DNA of 62,429 nt from a virus. The DNA lies in the IMG/VR virus record IMGVR_UViG_3300008450_009476, positions 1 through 62,429 of that record; one strand, written 5' to 3'. Position numbers and translations under genes: made by a program. Shown piece by piece: positions 44,056 through 53,420 of this stretch. Within the stretch, counting starts at the first letter, position 1. Each line of letters begins with the position of its first letter. The notes below the pieces were generated by a model that made no database searches, was not told where the DNA came from, and worked only from the letters and a program-made list of their open reading frames with translations.

Positions 44056-44707
44056 TTATTTTATCAAATTTATAATTCACTTTTGGTTTTGTTTTTTGAA
44101 AAACCCAAAAATAAGAATGGTATTTTCTTGCGTGTATTTGTCTTGTCCATCTACCACCAAAACTATTAATTCTCATTTTAGCTAATAACACAAACATATC
44201 TTTTGGGTAAAATCCTAATTCAGCAGCCATTTGCATTACCATAACGTGAGTGAAATGATTTCTACCTCCGGATACGGTATCTTGACATTTGAATATCACA
44301 AAACCATCATCTTTACAAACACGATATAATTCTTTTAATGATTTATAATAATTCTCTTTTAAATCATTGTAAGTGGTATAACAGACAAATCTTTTAGCGA
44401 TAATAGAACTACCTTCCTTATTGTCTTTATATGTTTTTCCTGCAATTAAAAACGGAGGGTCGTACATAATACTTGACATAGAACCACCATCAAATGGTAG
44501 ATTTTCCGAATTAGCACAGATAACAGAATCATTTATAGGTGTGATATCTGATTTAAATTTTGGTGAAGGTAAATTCTTCCAAAAATTACCTTTAGAGTAC
44601 GTACAATCCAAATCAAATTGTTCAATATTATACAAATTCATTATATTCCTAATAACCTCATAATTAGTATTGTAAACACTTTTTACGGGTTTAAATGATT
44701 TATCCAT
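43964..44707 (-). CDS. DNA methyltransferase (N4/N6 type)
   Basis: 247 residues. The catalytic motif is SSIMYDPPFLI (DPPF), and LPFDGGSM precedes it. KELYRVCKDDGFVIFKCQD matches the strand-helix-strand of class I DNA methylases. The C-terminal target-recognition part is short (FGGRWTRQIHARKYHSYFWV). This is the second DNA methylase in the window, not similar to the Dam-like one at 31269. The gene runs 92 bases into the convergent DUF192 gene. Target base and sequence are unknown. Confidence 0.75.
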   Translation of the reverse strand: MDKSFKPVKSVYNTNYEVIRNIMNLYNIEQFDLDCTYSKGNFWKNLPSPKFKSDITPINDSVICANSENLPFDGGSMSSIMYDPPFLIAGKTYKDNKEGSSIIAKRFVCYTTYNDLKENYYKSLKELYRVCKDDGFVIFKCQDTVSGGRNHFTHVMVMQMAAELGFYPKDMFVLLAKMRINSFGGRWTRQIHARKYHSYFWVFQKTKPKVNYKFDKIITEQDFVVSQDTFLPDHQPSILLRHPQEIQ

Positions 44708-44793
44708 TTACTTTTTTATTTTAATTTTTTATGTTTATAAAAATATACTTAATAAAAATCAATAAACCAAATATTTATTAAAAAACAATTACT
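44708..44793. promoter_or_regulatory. Divergent intergenic region
   Basis: 86 AT-rich bases between the methyltransferase (minus) and a small Cys-rich protein (plus). TATGTTTA on the plus strand differs from TAnnTTTG by one base; TATTTATTA lies 23 bases before the ATG at 44794. Promoters inferred. Confidence 0.3.
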
Positions 44794-44970
44794 ATGGGTT
44801 GTGGATGTAAAAAAAAGAACCAAAATCAGCCAGTACAAGTTACACCAACTAGTGTAAATGTAACAATGACAGAAAGTCAAACTAATCAAACTTCAAATGT
44901 TACTTTAACTGAAGAACAACAAAAACAAGTTGATGCGATTGTTGATAAGTTAAATCAAATTAAATCTTAA
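44794..44970 (+). CDS. Small protein starting MGCGCKKK (58 aa)
   Basis: 58 residues. It starts with MGCGCKKKNQNQ, has a Thr/Gln/Asn-rich middle and a C-terminal helix (EEQQKQVDAIVDKLNQIK). The Cys-Gly-Cys-Lys tip recalls short proteins in other Bacteroidota phages, but I know no function. It is followed 6 bases later by a terminator, so it can be a single-gene transcript with its own upstream region. Confidence 0.6.
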   Translation: MGCGCKKKNQNQPVQVTPTSVNVTMTESQTNQTSNVTLTEEQQKQVDAIVDKLNQIKS

Positions 44971-44976
44971 AACTAT

Positions 44977-45006
44977 ACGACACAATTGTGTCGTTCTTTT
45001 TATTTT
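44977..45006 (+). terminator. Rho-independent terminator
   Basis: Stem ACGACAC (44977-44983) / GTGTCGT (44988-44994) with loop AATT, then TCTTTTTATTTT. Ends the MGCGCKKK gene. Confidence 0.8.
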
Positions 45007-45028
45007 AACAATATATAAATATATAAAT

Positions 45029-45226
45029 ATGAAATTTCAAACAAAGTTAACAAGTGTTAATGTACTGGAAGAAGTGTATAAAAAATTTAAATTAAAAACG
45101 GTTGAAAATCCAATCAATTTACAAAAATTGGTAAATAGGTGTTTAGATTTATACAACAAAGATGAGTCATTTAGAAATAAAATAGATAACTATGATGACT
45201 TATCATCAAAAGGTTCAAAATTTTAG
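45029..45226 (+). CDS. Hypothetical small protein
   Basis: 65 residues, basic and helical (LEEVYKKFKLKTVEN, LQKLVNRCLDLYNKDESFRN). Unrecognised; the compact helical layout could suit a small DNA- or protein-binding factor. The start follows ATATATAAATATATAAAT. The stop lies inside a copy of the TTTTAGTTA motif preceding the glycosylation island. Confidence 0.55.
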   Translation: MKFQTKLTSVNVLEEVYKKFKLKTVENPINLQKLVNRCLDLYNKDESFRNKIDNYDDLSSKGSKF

Positions 45227-45236
45227 TTACATAATT
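45221..45236 (+). promoter_or_regulatory. Recurring TTTTAGTTA-type motif, copy 4 (weaker)
   Basis: TTTTAGTTACATAATT overlaps the stop of the 45029 gene and lies about 40 bases upstream of the first gene of the glycosylation island. It may mark that operon's promoter. Confidence 0.25.
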
Positions 45237-45276
45237 TTTATTTTCAAAATAAAAATCTTATAATTTATAAAAAGAT

Positions 45277-45870
45277 ATGGCACACAAAGAACAAAAAAAT
45301 TATTTAAATAAATTAAAAGAAACGTTTCCAGATTGGTTTAAAGACAGAAAAGTTTTAGATATTGGATCTTTTGATGTAAATGGTAATGAAAAACCATGGT
45401 TCGATAATTGTGAATTCATTGGGTTAGATATTGGACCTGGTAAAGGTGTAGATGTTGTTTGTCCTGCAAATGAATATGATGCGCCAGATGAGACATTTGA
45501 CACTATAATTTCTTGTGAATGTTGGGAACACAACCCATTTTATAAGGAGAGTATACAGAATGCGGTTAGAATGTTGAAAAGTGGTGGATGTTTTATTTTC
45601 ACCTGTGCAACAACAGGAAGACCCGTACATGGTACAAAAACACAAGACAGAATAGATAGAGAAAAACGTTTTACATCACAAGGAAATTCATCTGAAAATT
45701 GGATAACGATGCCAAATGTTTTTAGAGAGAATTGGGATTCTGAATACTACAAAAATGTGACAGAACAAGATATCCGTGACTGTATTAATATCGACGAAAT
45801 TTTTTCATCATATCAATTTGAGGTCGAACCAAATCATTGTGATTTATATTTTTGGGGAATAAAAAAATAA
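45277..45870 (+). CDS. SAM-dependent methyltransferase (class I)
   Basis: 197 residues. SAM-binding motif KVLDIGSFDVNGNEK, acidic strand FIGLDIGPGKGVDVV, and FDTIISCECWEHNPF with MLKSGGCFIF, all in Methyltransf_11 order. It is the first gene of the 45-59 kb island, so it may methylate a sugar or glycan end. The acceptor is not readable. Confidence 0.75.
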   Translation: MAHKEQKNYLNKLKETFPDWFKDRKVLDIGSFDVNGNEKPWFDNCEFIGLDIGPGKGVDVVCPANEYDAPDETFDTIISCECWEHNPFYKESIQNAVRMLKSGGCFIFTCATTGRPVHGTKTQDRIDREKRFTSQGNSSENWITMPNVFRENWDSEYYKNVTEQDIRDCINIDEIFSSYQFEVEPNHCDLYFWGIKK

Positions 45871-45885
45871 TAAAATAATTTATAG

Positions 45886-47391
45886 ATGAGTCTTACAATA
45901 GTCATAAGCACCAAAAAAATTGACGAAACTTACAAAAAACACGTAAGGGAAACTTGCGGAATTAATGAGGTTGAGATTTTAATGTACGAAAATCCAAATG
46001 GTGTATCATTAACTGAGATATATAATAAAGGATTAAATGAGTCAACTAACAATATTGTTGTTTTTTGCCATGATGATATTATTTTTAATAATCAAAACTG
46101 GGGTAAAAAACTAATCAATGATTTTAATGTTTCCGGATATGGTATATTAGGCGTTGCCGGTAGTACTTTTATGTCAGATACTGGTAAATGGTGGGAAGAT
46201 TTTAGTAAAATGGTTGGAATTGTAAAACACTCTAAAGACGGTAAAACGTGGGTTAGTAAATATTCCTCTAAGTTTAATGATGTTATTGAAACTTGTTGTG
46301 TTGATGGTGTGTTTTTTGCTGTAAATAAAAACTTAATTAAAAATAAGTTTGATGAAAACGTAAAAGGTTTTCATTTTTATGATATTGATTTTAGTTTTGG
46401 TAACCATGTAAGTGGTGTTAAAGTTGGGGTTACATTTTCAGTTGAGTTAACGCACAAATCAATTGGAATGACTAACGATGAATGGGAAAAAAATAGAATT
46501 AAATTTGTTGAAAAATATAATACAATAGAAAAAATCTTACCGTTAAAAATTAAAACTAAAATTTCATATACTAATAGAGAATTCAATTTTAAATCAACAC
46601 CAAAAGTTGAGGTAATAATTCCAAACATTAATAATTACGATTTATTAACTGGATGTATAAACTCTTTTTTAAATAAATCTAATTACCCAAATTTAAGAAT
46701 AACTGTTGCAGACACAGGTAGTAATGATACGAACTTAGAAAAAATAAAAAAGTATTGCACAGATAACAATATAAAATTAATTGAATACGACTATTATCAT
46801 TTTGAAAAAATTAATAATGATGTCGTAAGAAATCACTTAGACGAAGACACTGAATTATTATTGTTTACAAATAATGATATAGAATTGATTAATGACTGTG
46901 TTTCCGAAATGGTTAACTTATATCTAAAAAATAAAAAAAATTGCGGAACAATTGGTGCTAGACTATATTTTGAAGACAATACAATACAACACGCAGGGAT
47001 AGATTTATTAGGTACAATTAATTCACAAAATCAATTTGGGTTAAGAATTGGTCATCTTGGTTATAAATCAGAATACAATTACCCTACAATGGATTTAGTT
47101 GATACTATAGGTAATACTGCGGCATTACAAATGATATCAAAAAAACTATTTTTTGATATGGGGTGTTTTCCCGAATATTATTTAGACTCTTTATCCGACG
47201 TTGAATTTAATTTAAAAACTATTTTATGGAATAAAGTAAATTGTTTTGCACACAATGCGGTAGCATATCATTTTGAGAGTTTAACTAGATTGGTTAATGG
47301 ATCAATTAAACAAGAAGATTGGGAAAGAGCAACAAAATATGTTATTGAAAATAAAACAATATTAAATAAAATAAAAAAAATCAGAGTATGA
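45886..47391 (+). CDS. Two-domain glycosyltransferase (GT2 type)
   Basis: 501 residues. The N-terminal domain (1-220) begins LTIVISTKKIDETYKKH and has VVFCHDDIIFNNQNWG, like the StrF/Glyco_tranf_2_5 group. The second domain (about 235-490) is a GT2 enzyme: VEVIIPNINNYDLLTGCINS, ADTGSNDTN, and LLFTNNDIELI (D-x-D-like NND). Two transferase domains in one chain suggest successive additions of sugars. Cytoplasmic, no membrane segment. Stop and next ATG overlap by 4 bases. Confidence 0.75.
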   Translation: MSLTIVISTKKIDETYKKHVRETCGINEVEILMYENPNGVSLTEIYNKGLNESTNNIVVFCHDDIIFNNQNWGKKLINDFNVSGYGILGVAGSTFMSDTGKWWEDFSKMVGIVKHSKDGKTWVSKYSSKFNDVIETCCVDGVFFAVNKNLIKNKFDENVKGFHFYDIDFSFGNHVSGVKVGVTFSVELTHKSIGMTNDEWEKNRIKFVEKYNTIEKILPLKIKTKISYTNREFNFKSTPKVEVIIPNINNYDLLTGCINSFLNKSNYPNLRITVADTGSNDTNLEKIKKYCTDNNIKLIEYDYYHFEKINNDVVRNHLDEDTELLLFTNNDIELINDCVSEMVNLYLKNKKNCGTIGARLYFEDNTIQHAGIDLLGTINSQNQFGLRIGHLGYKSEYNYPTMDLVDTIGNTAALQMISKKLFFDMGCFPEYYLDSLSDVEFNLKTILWNKVNCFAHNAVAYHFESLTRLVNGSIKQEDWERATKYVIENKTILNKIKKIRV

Positions 47392-48161
47392 GATTAGGAG
47401 TGAGTTATAATCTTTTCGATGGGGAAGAATTACTTGAAGGATCTATAAATCAAATAAGAAATGAAGTTGACTATATAAGTGTTGTTTATCAAAAAGTTTC
47501 AAATTTTGGAAATAAATGCGATGATAATTTAATTGATTTATTAAATGATTTAATTAAAAAAAATTTGATAGACGAATTGTTTGAGTATAAACCTATAATA
47601 CAAGGTGACGGTCATGGTCATTTGAATGAAATAACAAAAAGAAATATAGGTTTATCGTTATCATTAAAGAATAATTGTACACATCATATGTCAATGGACT
47701 CTGATGAATATTACAAACCACAACAATTTAAGTTGTTAAAAAAAGTAATGTTAGAAAATAACTATGATTCATCATTTTGTCAAATGAAAACCTATTACAA
47801 AGACAAAGATGTTGTTATTACTCCTCCGGAAGACTATTATGTTTCCTTAATTTATAAAATAAGTGATAATGATAGTTTTATTATGTCAAGACCATCACCT
47901 GTTTTGGTAGACCCAACTAGAAGAATGAATCCGGGTAAATTTAAAATCTTTAACAGAGACGAAGTTCAAATGCATCATTTAAGTTATGTTAGAAATAATA
48001 TTAGAAGAAAATTAGAAAATTCATCATCAATCAATGTTTTTAAAAATAGAATAGATTTATTAGTTAAATATCACGAAAATTGGACTTACCCAAGTGAAGC
48101 TTTAATGGCAGGGGTCACAGATAAATTTTATAAAACAGAAAAAGTTAAAAAATTATTTTAA
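47388..48161 (+). CDS. Glycosyltransferase, GT-A type
   Basis: 257 residues. The start MRLGVSYNLFDGEELLEGSI resembles 'YN-x-FDGEE-x-L' GT-A proteins found in phage and LPS clusters; the metal motif is likely SMDSDEYYKP. The middle carries PSPVLVDPTRRMNPGKF, and the C-terminus contains MHHLSYVRNNIRRKL, reminiscent of GT2/GT92-like families. Donor and acceptor unknown. Overlaps the previous gene by 4 bases. Confidence 0.65.
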   Translation: MRLGVSYNLFDGEELLEGSINQIRNEVDYISVVYQKVSNFGNKCDDNLIDLLNDLIKKNLIDELFEYKPIIQGDGHGHLNEITKRNIGLSLSLKNNCTHHMSMDSDEYYKPQQFKLLKKVMLENNYDSSFCQMKTYYKDKDVVITPPEDYYVSLIYKISDNDSFIMSRPSPVLVDPTRRMNPGKFKIFNRDEVQMHHLSYVRNNIRRKLENSSSINVFKNRIDLLVKYHENWTYPSEALMAGVTDKFYKTEKVKKLF

Positions 48162-48163
48162 TT

Positions 48164-48814
48164 ATGATTAACGATTTTTTTGATAAAATATATTGTATCA
48201 ATATAGATAGGAGAACGGATAGGTGGGAAAAATGTTTAATAGAATTTGAAAAACATGGCCTTAATGTTGAAAGATTTTCAGCAATCGATGGTAACACAGA
48301 AAATTATAATTTGGGGTACCCACACGACAACGAATTGGCCGGTTCTATTAGTCATTTAAATTTAATTAAAAAGGTTAAAGATTTAAACCTTAAAAATGTG
48401 TTGATATTGGAAGATGATGTTGAATTTGTCGAAAACGCTAATGATTTATTTGATGAATATGTAAAACAATTACCTGAAGACTGGTATGGATTACATTTTG
48501 GTGGTAATCATGTTTATGGGTTACAAAGAACAACTCAACCAAATATTGTAAAAATGAATAGATCATACGCAATTCACGCATATGCGTTAAACAATAATTC
48601 GTTTGACATTTTGATTGAATACTTGACTAAGAAAATAAACGATGTAATTCAAAATGGTAAATCAGTTATTAAAGAATCTGTTGCAGCTGATTATTTTATT
48701 GCTGATTTACATAGAATACTTAATTTTTATTGTTTTGTTCCACATATTGCGTGGCAAAAAGACGATTATTCAGATATACAAAGAAAAAATGTTAATTATA
48801 ATTTTTTAAGATAA
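48164..48814 (+). CDS. Glycosyltransferase family 25 (LPS-type)
   Basis: 216 residues. GT25 pattern: DKIYCINIDRRTDRWEK, FSAIDG, GSISHLNLIKK and the metal motif VLILEDDVEFV. These enzymes often transfer galactose or glucose in LPS/LOS synthesis. The stop overlaps the next ATG by one base. In a phage this enzyme could alter the host surface glycan or act on a virion protein. Confidence 0.8.
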   Translation: MINDFFDKIYCINIDRRTDRWEKCLIEFEKHGLNVERFSAIDGNTENYNLGYPHDNELAGSISHLNLIKKVKDLNLKNVLILEDDVEFVENANDLFDEYVKQLPEDWYGLHFGGNHVYGLQRTTQPNIVKMNRSYAIHAYALNNNSFDILIEYLTKKINDVIQNGKSVIKESVAADYFIADLHRILNFYCFVPHIAWQKDDYSDIQRKNVNYNFLR

Positions 48815-49590
48815 TGATAACAAGTTTATTACAAGGAGGTTTAGGTAATCAATTATTTCAAATTGCAACAACAACTGCGTTGGCGTTAAGAAATAATGAT
48901 GTCGCTTGTTTTGACATTGACGGACATAAAATAGGGTTGCAAGGTAGAAATGCGTCCAATTATAAACCAAATCTTTATAGAAATTTATTTAACTATAAAT
49001 TTGATACTGATATTATTTTTAATCAGAACGGACATCATTATGAAGAAATATCATATCAAGAAAATTTGAAACTTATTGGTTATTTTCAATCTGAAAAATA
49101 CTTTGAGGACTATAAAGAATATATTTTAAAACTATTTGAACCAACAGAAGAAATAGTACAATATATAAATGGAAAATATGGTGAGATTTTAAATAAAAAT
49201 ACTTGTTCAATTAATATTAGACATGGTGATTACCTAAGATTACCAAATCATCACCCGGTTTGTTCTATAGAATATTATAAAAAAGCAATCAGTCATTTTA
49301 GTGACACTACTTTTTTAATTTTTTCAGATAACATTAACTGGTGTAAATCTGTGTTTGTCGGCAGTGACTTTATTTTTATTGAAGGAGAAGAAGATTATAT
49401 CGATTTATACTTGATAAGTATGTGTAAAAATAATATAATCGCCAATAGTAGTTTTAGTTGGTGGGGAAGTTGGTTAAACAGAAATGAAAACAAAAAAATA
49501 ATAGCACCTTCAGTATGGTTTGGTCCTGCATATAGAACATGGATAACAGATGATATATACACAAACAAAATGATAAAAATATGTTACTAG
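48814..49590 (+). CDS. GT11 alpha-1,2-fucosyltransferase-like enzyme
   Basis: 258 residues. GT11 motifs: LLQGGLGNQLFQIATTTAL at the N-terminus, SINIRHGDYL (H-x-G-D-Y), FLIFSDNINWC and NSSFSWWGSWLN. GT11 enzymes move L-fucose from GDP-fucose onto galactose. The donor-making enzymes Gmd and a Fcl-like synthase are 8-10 kb downstream in the same island. A modified GDP-deoxy sugar is an alternative donor. Overlaps the FkbM gene by 10 bases. Confidence 0.85.
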   Translation: MITSLLQGGLGNQLFQIATTTALALRNNDVACFDIDGHKIGLQGRNASNYKPNLYRNLFNYKFDTDIIFNQNGHHYEEISYQENLKLIGYFQSEKYFEDYKEYILKLFEPTEEIVQYINGKYGEILNKNTCSINIRHGDYLRLPNHHPVCSIEYYKKAISHFSDTTFLIFSDNINWCKSVFVGSDFIFIEGEEDYIDLYLISMCKNNIIANSSFSWWGSWLNRNENKKIIAPSVWFGPAYRTWITDDIYTNKMIKICY

Positions 49591-50189
49591 ATTTTAATTC
49601 ATTAATCAAAAAATACAATATGGATATAAAAGGTGTAATTCATATTGGGGCACATCATGGTCAAGAACATTCATTATATAAAGATAATAATGTAAAAAAT
49701 ATTGTTTATTTTGAACCACTATCGTCTAATTTTAATATACTTAAAAGTAATGTTGGTGAAGACGCAATTTTATATAATTGCGCATTAGGTGATACGGAAG
49801 GGGAAGTTGAAATGTTTGTTGAGACTGCAAATCGAGGTCAATCGTCTTCAGTACTGGAACCAGAATTACACAAAAAACAATATCCTCACATTGTGTTCCA
49901 TAATAAAGAAACTGTTTCGATGAAAAGGTTAGATGATATTGGATTACCAAATGAATATAATTTTATCAACATTGATGTCCAAGGATACGAATTAGAAGTT
50001 TTTAAAGGCGGTTCTGAATACTTGAAGACTATTGATTATATAATAACAGAAGTTAATAGAGACGAGGTATATAAAAATTGCCCTATGGTTGAGGATTTGG
50101 ATAGATTTTTATCTACTTATGGTTTCGAGAGAGTCGAAACTACTTGGGACGGAATAACTTGGGGTGACGCTTTTTATGTAAAAAAATGA
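49581..50189 (+). CDS. FkbM-family methyltransferase
   Basis: 202 residues. KGVIHIGAHHGQEHSLYK (SAM-binding), IVYFEPLSSNFNILK, and FINIDVQGYELEVFKGG are the FkbM signature motifs. FkbM enzymes O-methylate sugars or other hydroxyls and are frequent in glycan islands. It overlaps both neighbours by 4-10 bases. The product could be a methylated deoxyhexose cap. Confidence 0.85.
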   Translation: MLLDFNSLIKKYNMDIKGVIHIGAHHGQEHSLYKDNNVKNIVYFEPLSSNFNILKSNVGEDAILYNCALGDTEGEVEMFVETANRGQSSSVLEPELHKKQYPHIVFHNKETVSMKRLDDIGLPNEYNFINIDVQGYELEVFKGGSEYLKTIDYIITEVNRDEVYKNCPMVEDLDRFLSTYGFERVETTWDGITWGDAFYVKK

Positions 50190-50980
50190 GTATAAAATTA
50201 CCCATATTTGACAATATGTTTTCACATACACATACTAGTAGTTGGTATAATAAATCTTCTATTATGGAATGGGACAGGAATCTAAATTTGAATTATATAT
50301 TCACTACAAATCCTAATGTCGATTTTAAAGACAAAAAAATTTATATGTGGTTAATAGAATCTCCGGAAATTACCACAAATGATTACCAATATGTAAAAGA
50401 TAATGCAAATAAATTTGACAAAATTTTTACTTTTAATAGGGAAATATTAGAATCCATATCAAGTAGTAGGTTTACTCCAATTGGTGGATGTTGGATAAAT
50501 GAATCTGATAGGAAAATTCATGAAAAAAATAAATTAGTATCTATAATTTCATCCGGTAAAAACCAAACTAGTGGCCATAAATTTAGAAATCAGATAGTAG
50601 ATAAATTTTCAAATATAATAGATTTATATGGTAAGGCACATAAACCTATAGAATTCAAAATAGAATCTTTAAAGGATTACAGGTTTCAAATTGTTGTAGA
50701 GAATAACAAATCAGATTTTTATTTTACTGAAAAATTAATTGATTGTTTTCAAACTGGGGTGATACCAATTTATTGGGGTTGCCCGTCTATACATAATTTT
50801 TTTGATTCTAATGGTATTATAATGTTTAATACAATAGAGGAATTATATTCAATTTTAAAATCGTTATCTAATGACTTATATGAATTTAAAATTGAATCGG
50901 TAAGAAATAATTTCGAAATTTCTAAAAATTATTTAATTGCTGAAGACTACATTATAAAAAATTATTTAAAAGAATTGTGA
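50186..50980 (+). CDS. GT10-like fucosyltransferase (first of two)
   Basis: 264 residues. The C-terminal half carries the GT10 motif FQIVVENNKSDFYFTEKLID followed by GVIPIYWGCPSI, as in alpha-1,3/1,4-fucosyltransferases using GDP-fucose. The N-terminal acceptor domain (WLIESPEITTNDYQYV) is divergent. It is adjacent to a second GT10-like gene, so two linkages or a tandem duplication with divergence are possible. Confidence 0.78.
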   Translation: MSIKLPIFDNMFSHTHTSSWYNKSSIMEWDRNLNLNYIFTTNPNVDFKDKKIYMWLIESPEITTNDYQYVKDNANKFDKIFTFNREILESISSSRFTPIGGCWINESDRKIHEKNKLVSIISSGKNQTSGHKFRNQIVDKFSNIIDLYGKAHKPIEFKIESLKDYRFQIVVENNKSDFYFTEKLIDCFQTGVIPIYWGCPSIHNFFDSNGIIMFNTIEELYSILKSLSNDLYEFKIESVRNNFEISKNYLIAEDYIIKNYLKEL

Positions 50981-51942
50981 AAAAATTAAACATAAATTTT
51001 TTGGGGTATGGAGACAATGAACAATCATATTTGAATCCTAATTTATCTAACTGGTATACTGATAACATTTTTTTATTTTTATTAAAAAAAAAGTACGATG
51101 TGTCTTTGGTTAAAGATAATCCGGATATTCTAATCTATACCTTGGTTAATAATAACCACTTGAATTTTAATAATTGCGTAAAAATATTTCACACAGAAGA
51201 ACCCGGTTTTTGGAATAAATCAAATTATTTTGAATATTACTCATCACATGATAGGTTTGGTTTATCCGCACAAGATGCAAATTTAGTATTGTCGTCTTAT
51301 TACATAGATAATGAAAATAATTTTAGATTCCCATCCTTTTTATTATACTACTACCAAATGATTTTAGATGGGAGAATACCCTGTTTTGATTTTTTTTTCA
51401 ATGATAGAAAAATTACTGATGAAAGTTTATTTGATAGAAAGTTTTGTTGTTACATACATAGAAATAATAGACAAGATATGTTTAGGGTTAAATTTTTAGA
51501 AAAATTATCTAAATATAAAAAAGTAGATATCATAGAAAACATTCCAGGCCATTCATATGAAAAAACAGAATTCGTTAAGAAAAATTATAAATTTTGTTTT
51601 GGTATGGAAAATAATAGTCAGGATATTAATTATTACCCTAACATTAAAAATTCTAATTACGTCGATATTGGTTACACCACAGAAAAAATAATAGAACCTT
51701 TTTGTTCTAACACAATACCATTATATTGGGGTAACCCTTTAATAAAAAATGATTTTAATAACGATATGTTTATTAATTGGCACGATTATAAAAATGACGA
51801 ATTGATGATTGAAAAAATAATAGAAATAGATAATGATAAAGAAAAATATTTTTCATATTTAAATGGAACTGTCTTCAATAAAAATAAAATTGAAGAGATT
51901 TTGAACAATTTTATTAAAAAAATAGAATCACTTATCACATGA
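50977..51942 (+). CDS. GT10-like fucosyltransferase (second of two)
   Basis: 321 residues from a GTG start in a 4-base GTGA overlap with the preceding stop; no ATG is close. The GT10 core is YKFCFGMENNS, IGYTTEKIIEPFCSNTIPLY and WGNPLI. It is longer than its neighbour, and the N-terminal part contains YIHRNNRQDMFRVKF and HTEEPGFW, typical of bacterial GT10. Donor probably GDP-fucose or a related GDP-deoxyhexose. Confidence 0.8.
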   Translation: MKKLNINFLGYGDNEQSYLNPNLSNWYTDNIFLFLLKKKYDVSLVKDNPDILIYTLVNNNHLNFNNCVKIFHTEEPGFWNKSNYFEYYSSHDRFGLSAQDANLVLSSYYIDNENNFRFPSFLLYYYQMILDGRIPCFDFFFNDRKITDESLFDRKFCCYIHRNNRQDMFRVKFLEKLSKYKKVDIIENIPGHSYEKTEFVKKNYKFCFGMENNSQDINYYPNIKNSNYVDIGYTTEKIIEPFCSNTIPLYWGNPLIKNDFNNDMFINWHDYKNDELMIEKIIEIDNDKEKYFSYLNGTVFNKNKIEEILNNFIKKIESLIT

Positions 51943-52784
51943 AAACTATAAAAATATACAATCATGCACATTATGGGGATATTTTTTATTCTCGAATATT
52001 AATTAATGCACTGACTCCACATTTTAATATAGAATATTATCACAGTCAATTAGGTTTAATTTTAAATGACCTTCCTAATGTTTTAGAATTTACTTATATA
52101 CCAAAAACTTTTGACATGAATCTTAACTACGTTAAAAATGGAATAGTAAATGCATGGATAGGTCAAAATTATATGTCGTATGTTGAAAATGAACAAAGAT
52201 GTAGTTTTAGTAATCATTTTAAACTAGTTAAAAATATATGCAATGAATTAGAAATTAATTTAAAAAATCCCTTAGAATATCTTCCATATGTAAATTACCA
52301 AAACTTATCAAATATAAATCATCTTGAAGATAAAATGAATTATTATAAAATAAAATATGATAAAACCATTTTAATATGTGACGGAAACATAAAATCGGGT
52401 CAATCTGAAAATTTTGATTTTAGTAGTATCATCATAAAGTTAGCAAACAAATATAAAAATTATTTATTTTTATCCACTAATAATAATTTTAATCTTGATA
52501 ATGTAATATCGACACATCCGAATTTAACATCCAAATTACCTGATTTGTTAGACATAAGTTACATTTCAAAATTTTGTGATGTAATCATTGGTCGAGCATC
52601 AGGACCTTTTTGTTATACTCAGACCTCTGAAAATTTATTTAATAAAGAAAAAATATTTATATCTTTTACCCACAATGAATTTGAAGGTAATTTTTTAGAG
52701 GAGTCAACTTGTAAAAAAATATGGTCTAACAATTTTATTTTAGAATCCATATATGATACAATTGATAGTAATTTAAAATTTTAA
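51939..52784 (+). CDS. Putative GT-B glycosyltransferase
   Basis: 281 residues. The N-terminus (YNHAHYGDIFYSRILINAL) has the GD-x-x-x-x-x motif of GT9/heptosyltransferase-like enzymes. The C-terminal half (FCDVIIGRASGPFCYTQTSE) resembles the donor-binding side of GT-B folds. No direct family name is certain. Overlaps the upstream stop by 4 bases; a 14-base gap follows. Confidence 0.5.
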   Translation: MKTIKIYNHAHYGDIFYSRILINALTPHFNIEYYHSQLGLILNDLPNVLEFTYIPKTFDMNLNYVKNGIVNAWIGQNYMSYVENEQRCSFSNHFKLVKNICNELEINLKNPLEYLPYVNYQNLSNINHLEDKMNYYKIKYDKTILICDGNIKSGQSENFDFSSIIIKLANKYKNYLFLSTNNNFNLDNVISTHPNLTSKLPDLLDISYISKFCDVIIGRASGPFCYTQTSENLFNKEKIFISFTHNEFEGNFLEESTCKKIWSNNFILESIYDTIDSNLKF

Positions 52785-52798
52785 TAAAAATATTTGAC

Positions 52799-53413
52799 AT
52801 GAAAAAAAGATTAGTTGTTGCACATTATAATGAAGATTTAGATTGGTTAAAAAATATTAACAGTGATGTTGAAATTGTAATTTATCATAAAAATCATGAT
52901 AAAAAATTAACGTACAATGATTGTTTAAAGATAAATGATAACGAATATTTATTATCAAATGTAGGTAGAGAATCTCACACATACTTAATGCATATGATTA
53001 ATTATCACGATAATTATTGTGATATTGAATTTTTCTCACAAGGGTATCCGTTAGAGTACGATGTTGTTAATTTAGTTAATAGTGATAATATTCCTGAATA
53101 TAAACAGTACACCAATTTTTATAGAAATTTTGAATCAATAAATGGTTTTAATGTACCGCATATGAAAGATGATGGGTATCCGGACACAAGAGGTATATGG
53201 GATAATCTATTTAGTTATGAACCACCAAATATAACTGAAATCGTACCTCACGGGTATATTAAATGTGATAGGAACACATTAATGTTTCATAATATAGATA
53301 CATATAAAAAATGTTTGACTTATTTTAAAGACAACAACCCTAAAAATCTTTATGGTTGGTCTTTTGAATATTTCTGGGCGTTACTTTTCAATAAAATACA
53401 TGAAAATAAATAA
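52799..53413 (+). CDS. DUF3431-like putative glycosyltransferase
   Basis: 204 residues. Motifs VVAHYNEDLDWLKNI, IVIYHKN, NVGRESHTYLMHMINYHD and IEFFSQGYP match the DUF3431 pattern, a GT-A-like family common in fungi, algae and phages with unproven activity. It sits inside the island between two probable transferases, supporting a role in glycan making. Confidence 0.7.
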   Translation: MKKRLVVAHYNEDLDWLKNINSDVEIVIYHKNHDKKLTYNDCLKINDNEYLLSNVGRESHTYLMHMINYHDNYCDIEFFSQGYPLEYDVVNLVNSDNIPEYKQYTNFYRNFESINGFNVPHMKDDGYPDTRGIWDNLFSYEPPNITEIVPHGYIKCDRNTLMFHNIDTYKKCLTYFKDNNPKNLYGWSFEYFWALLFNKIHENK

Positions 53414-53420
53414 TATTACG

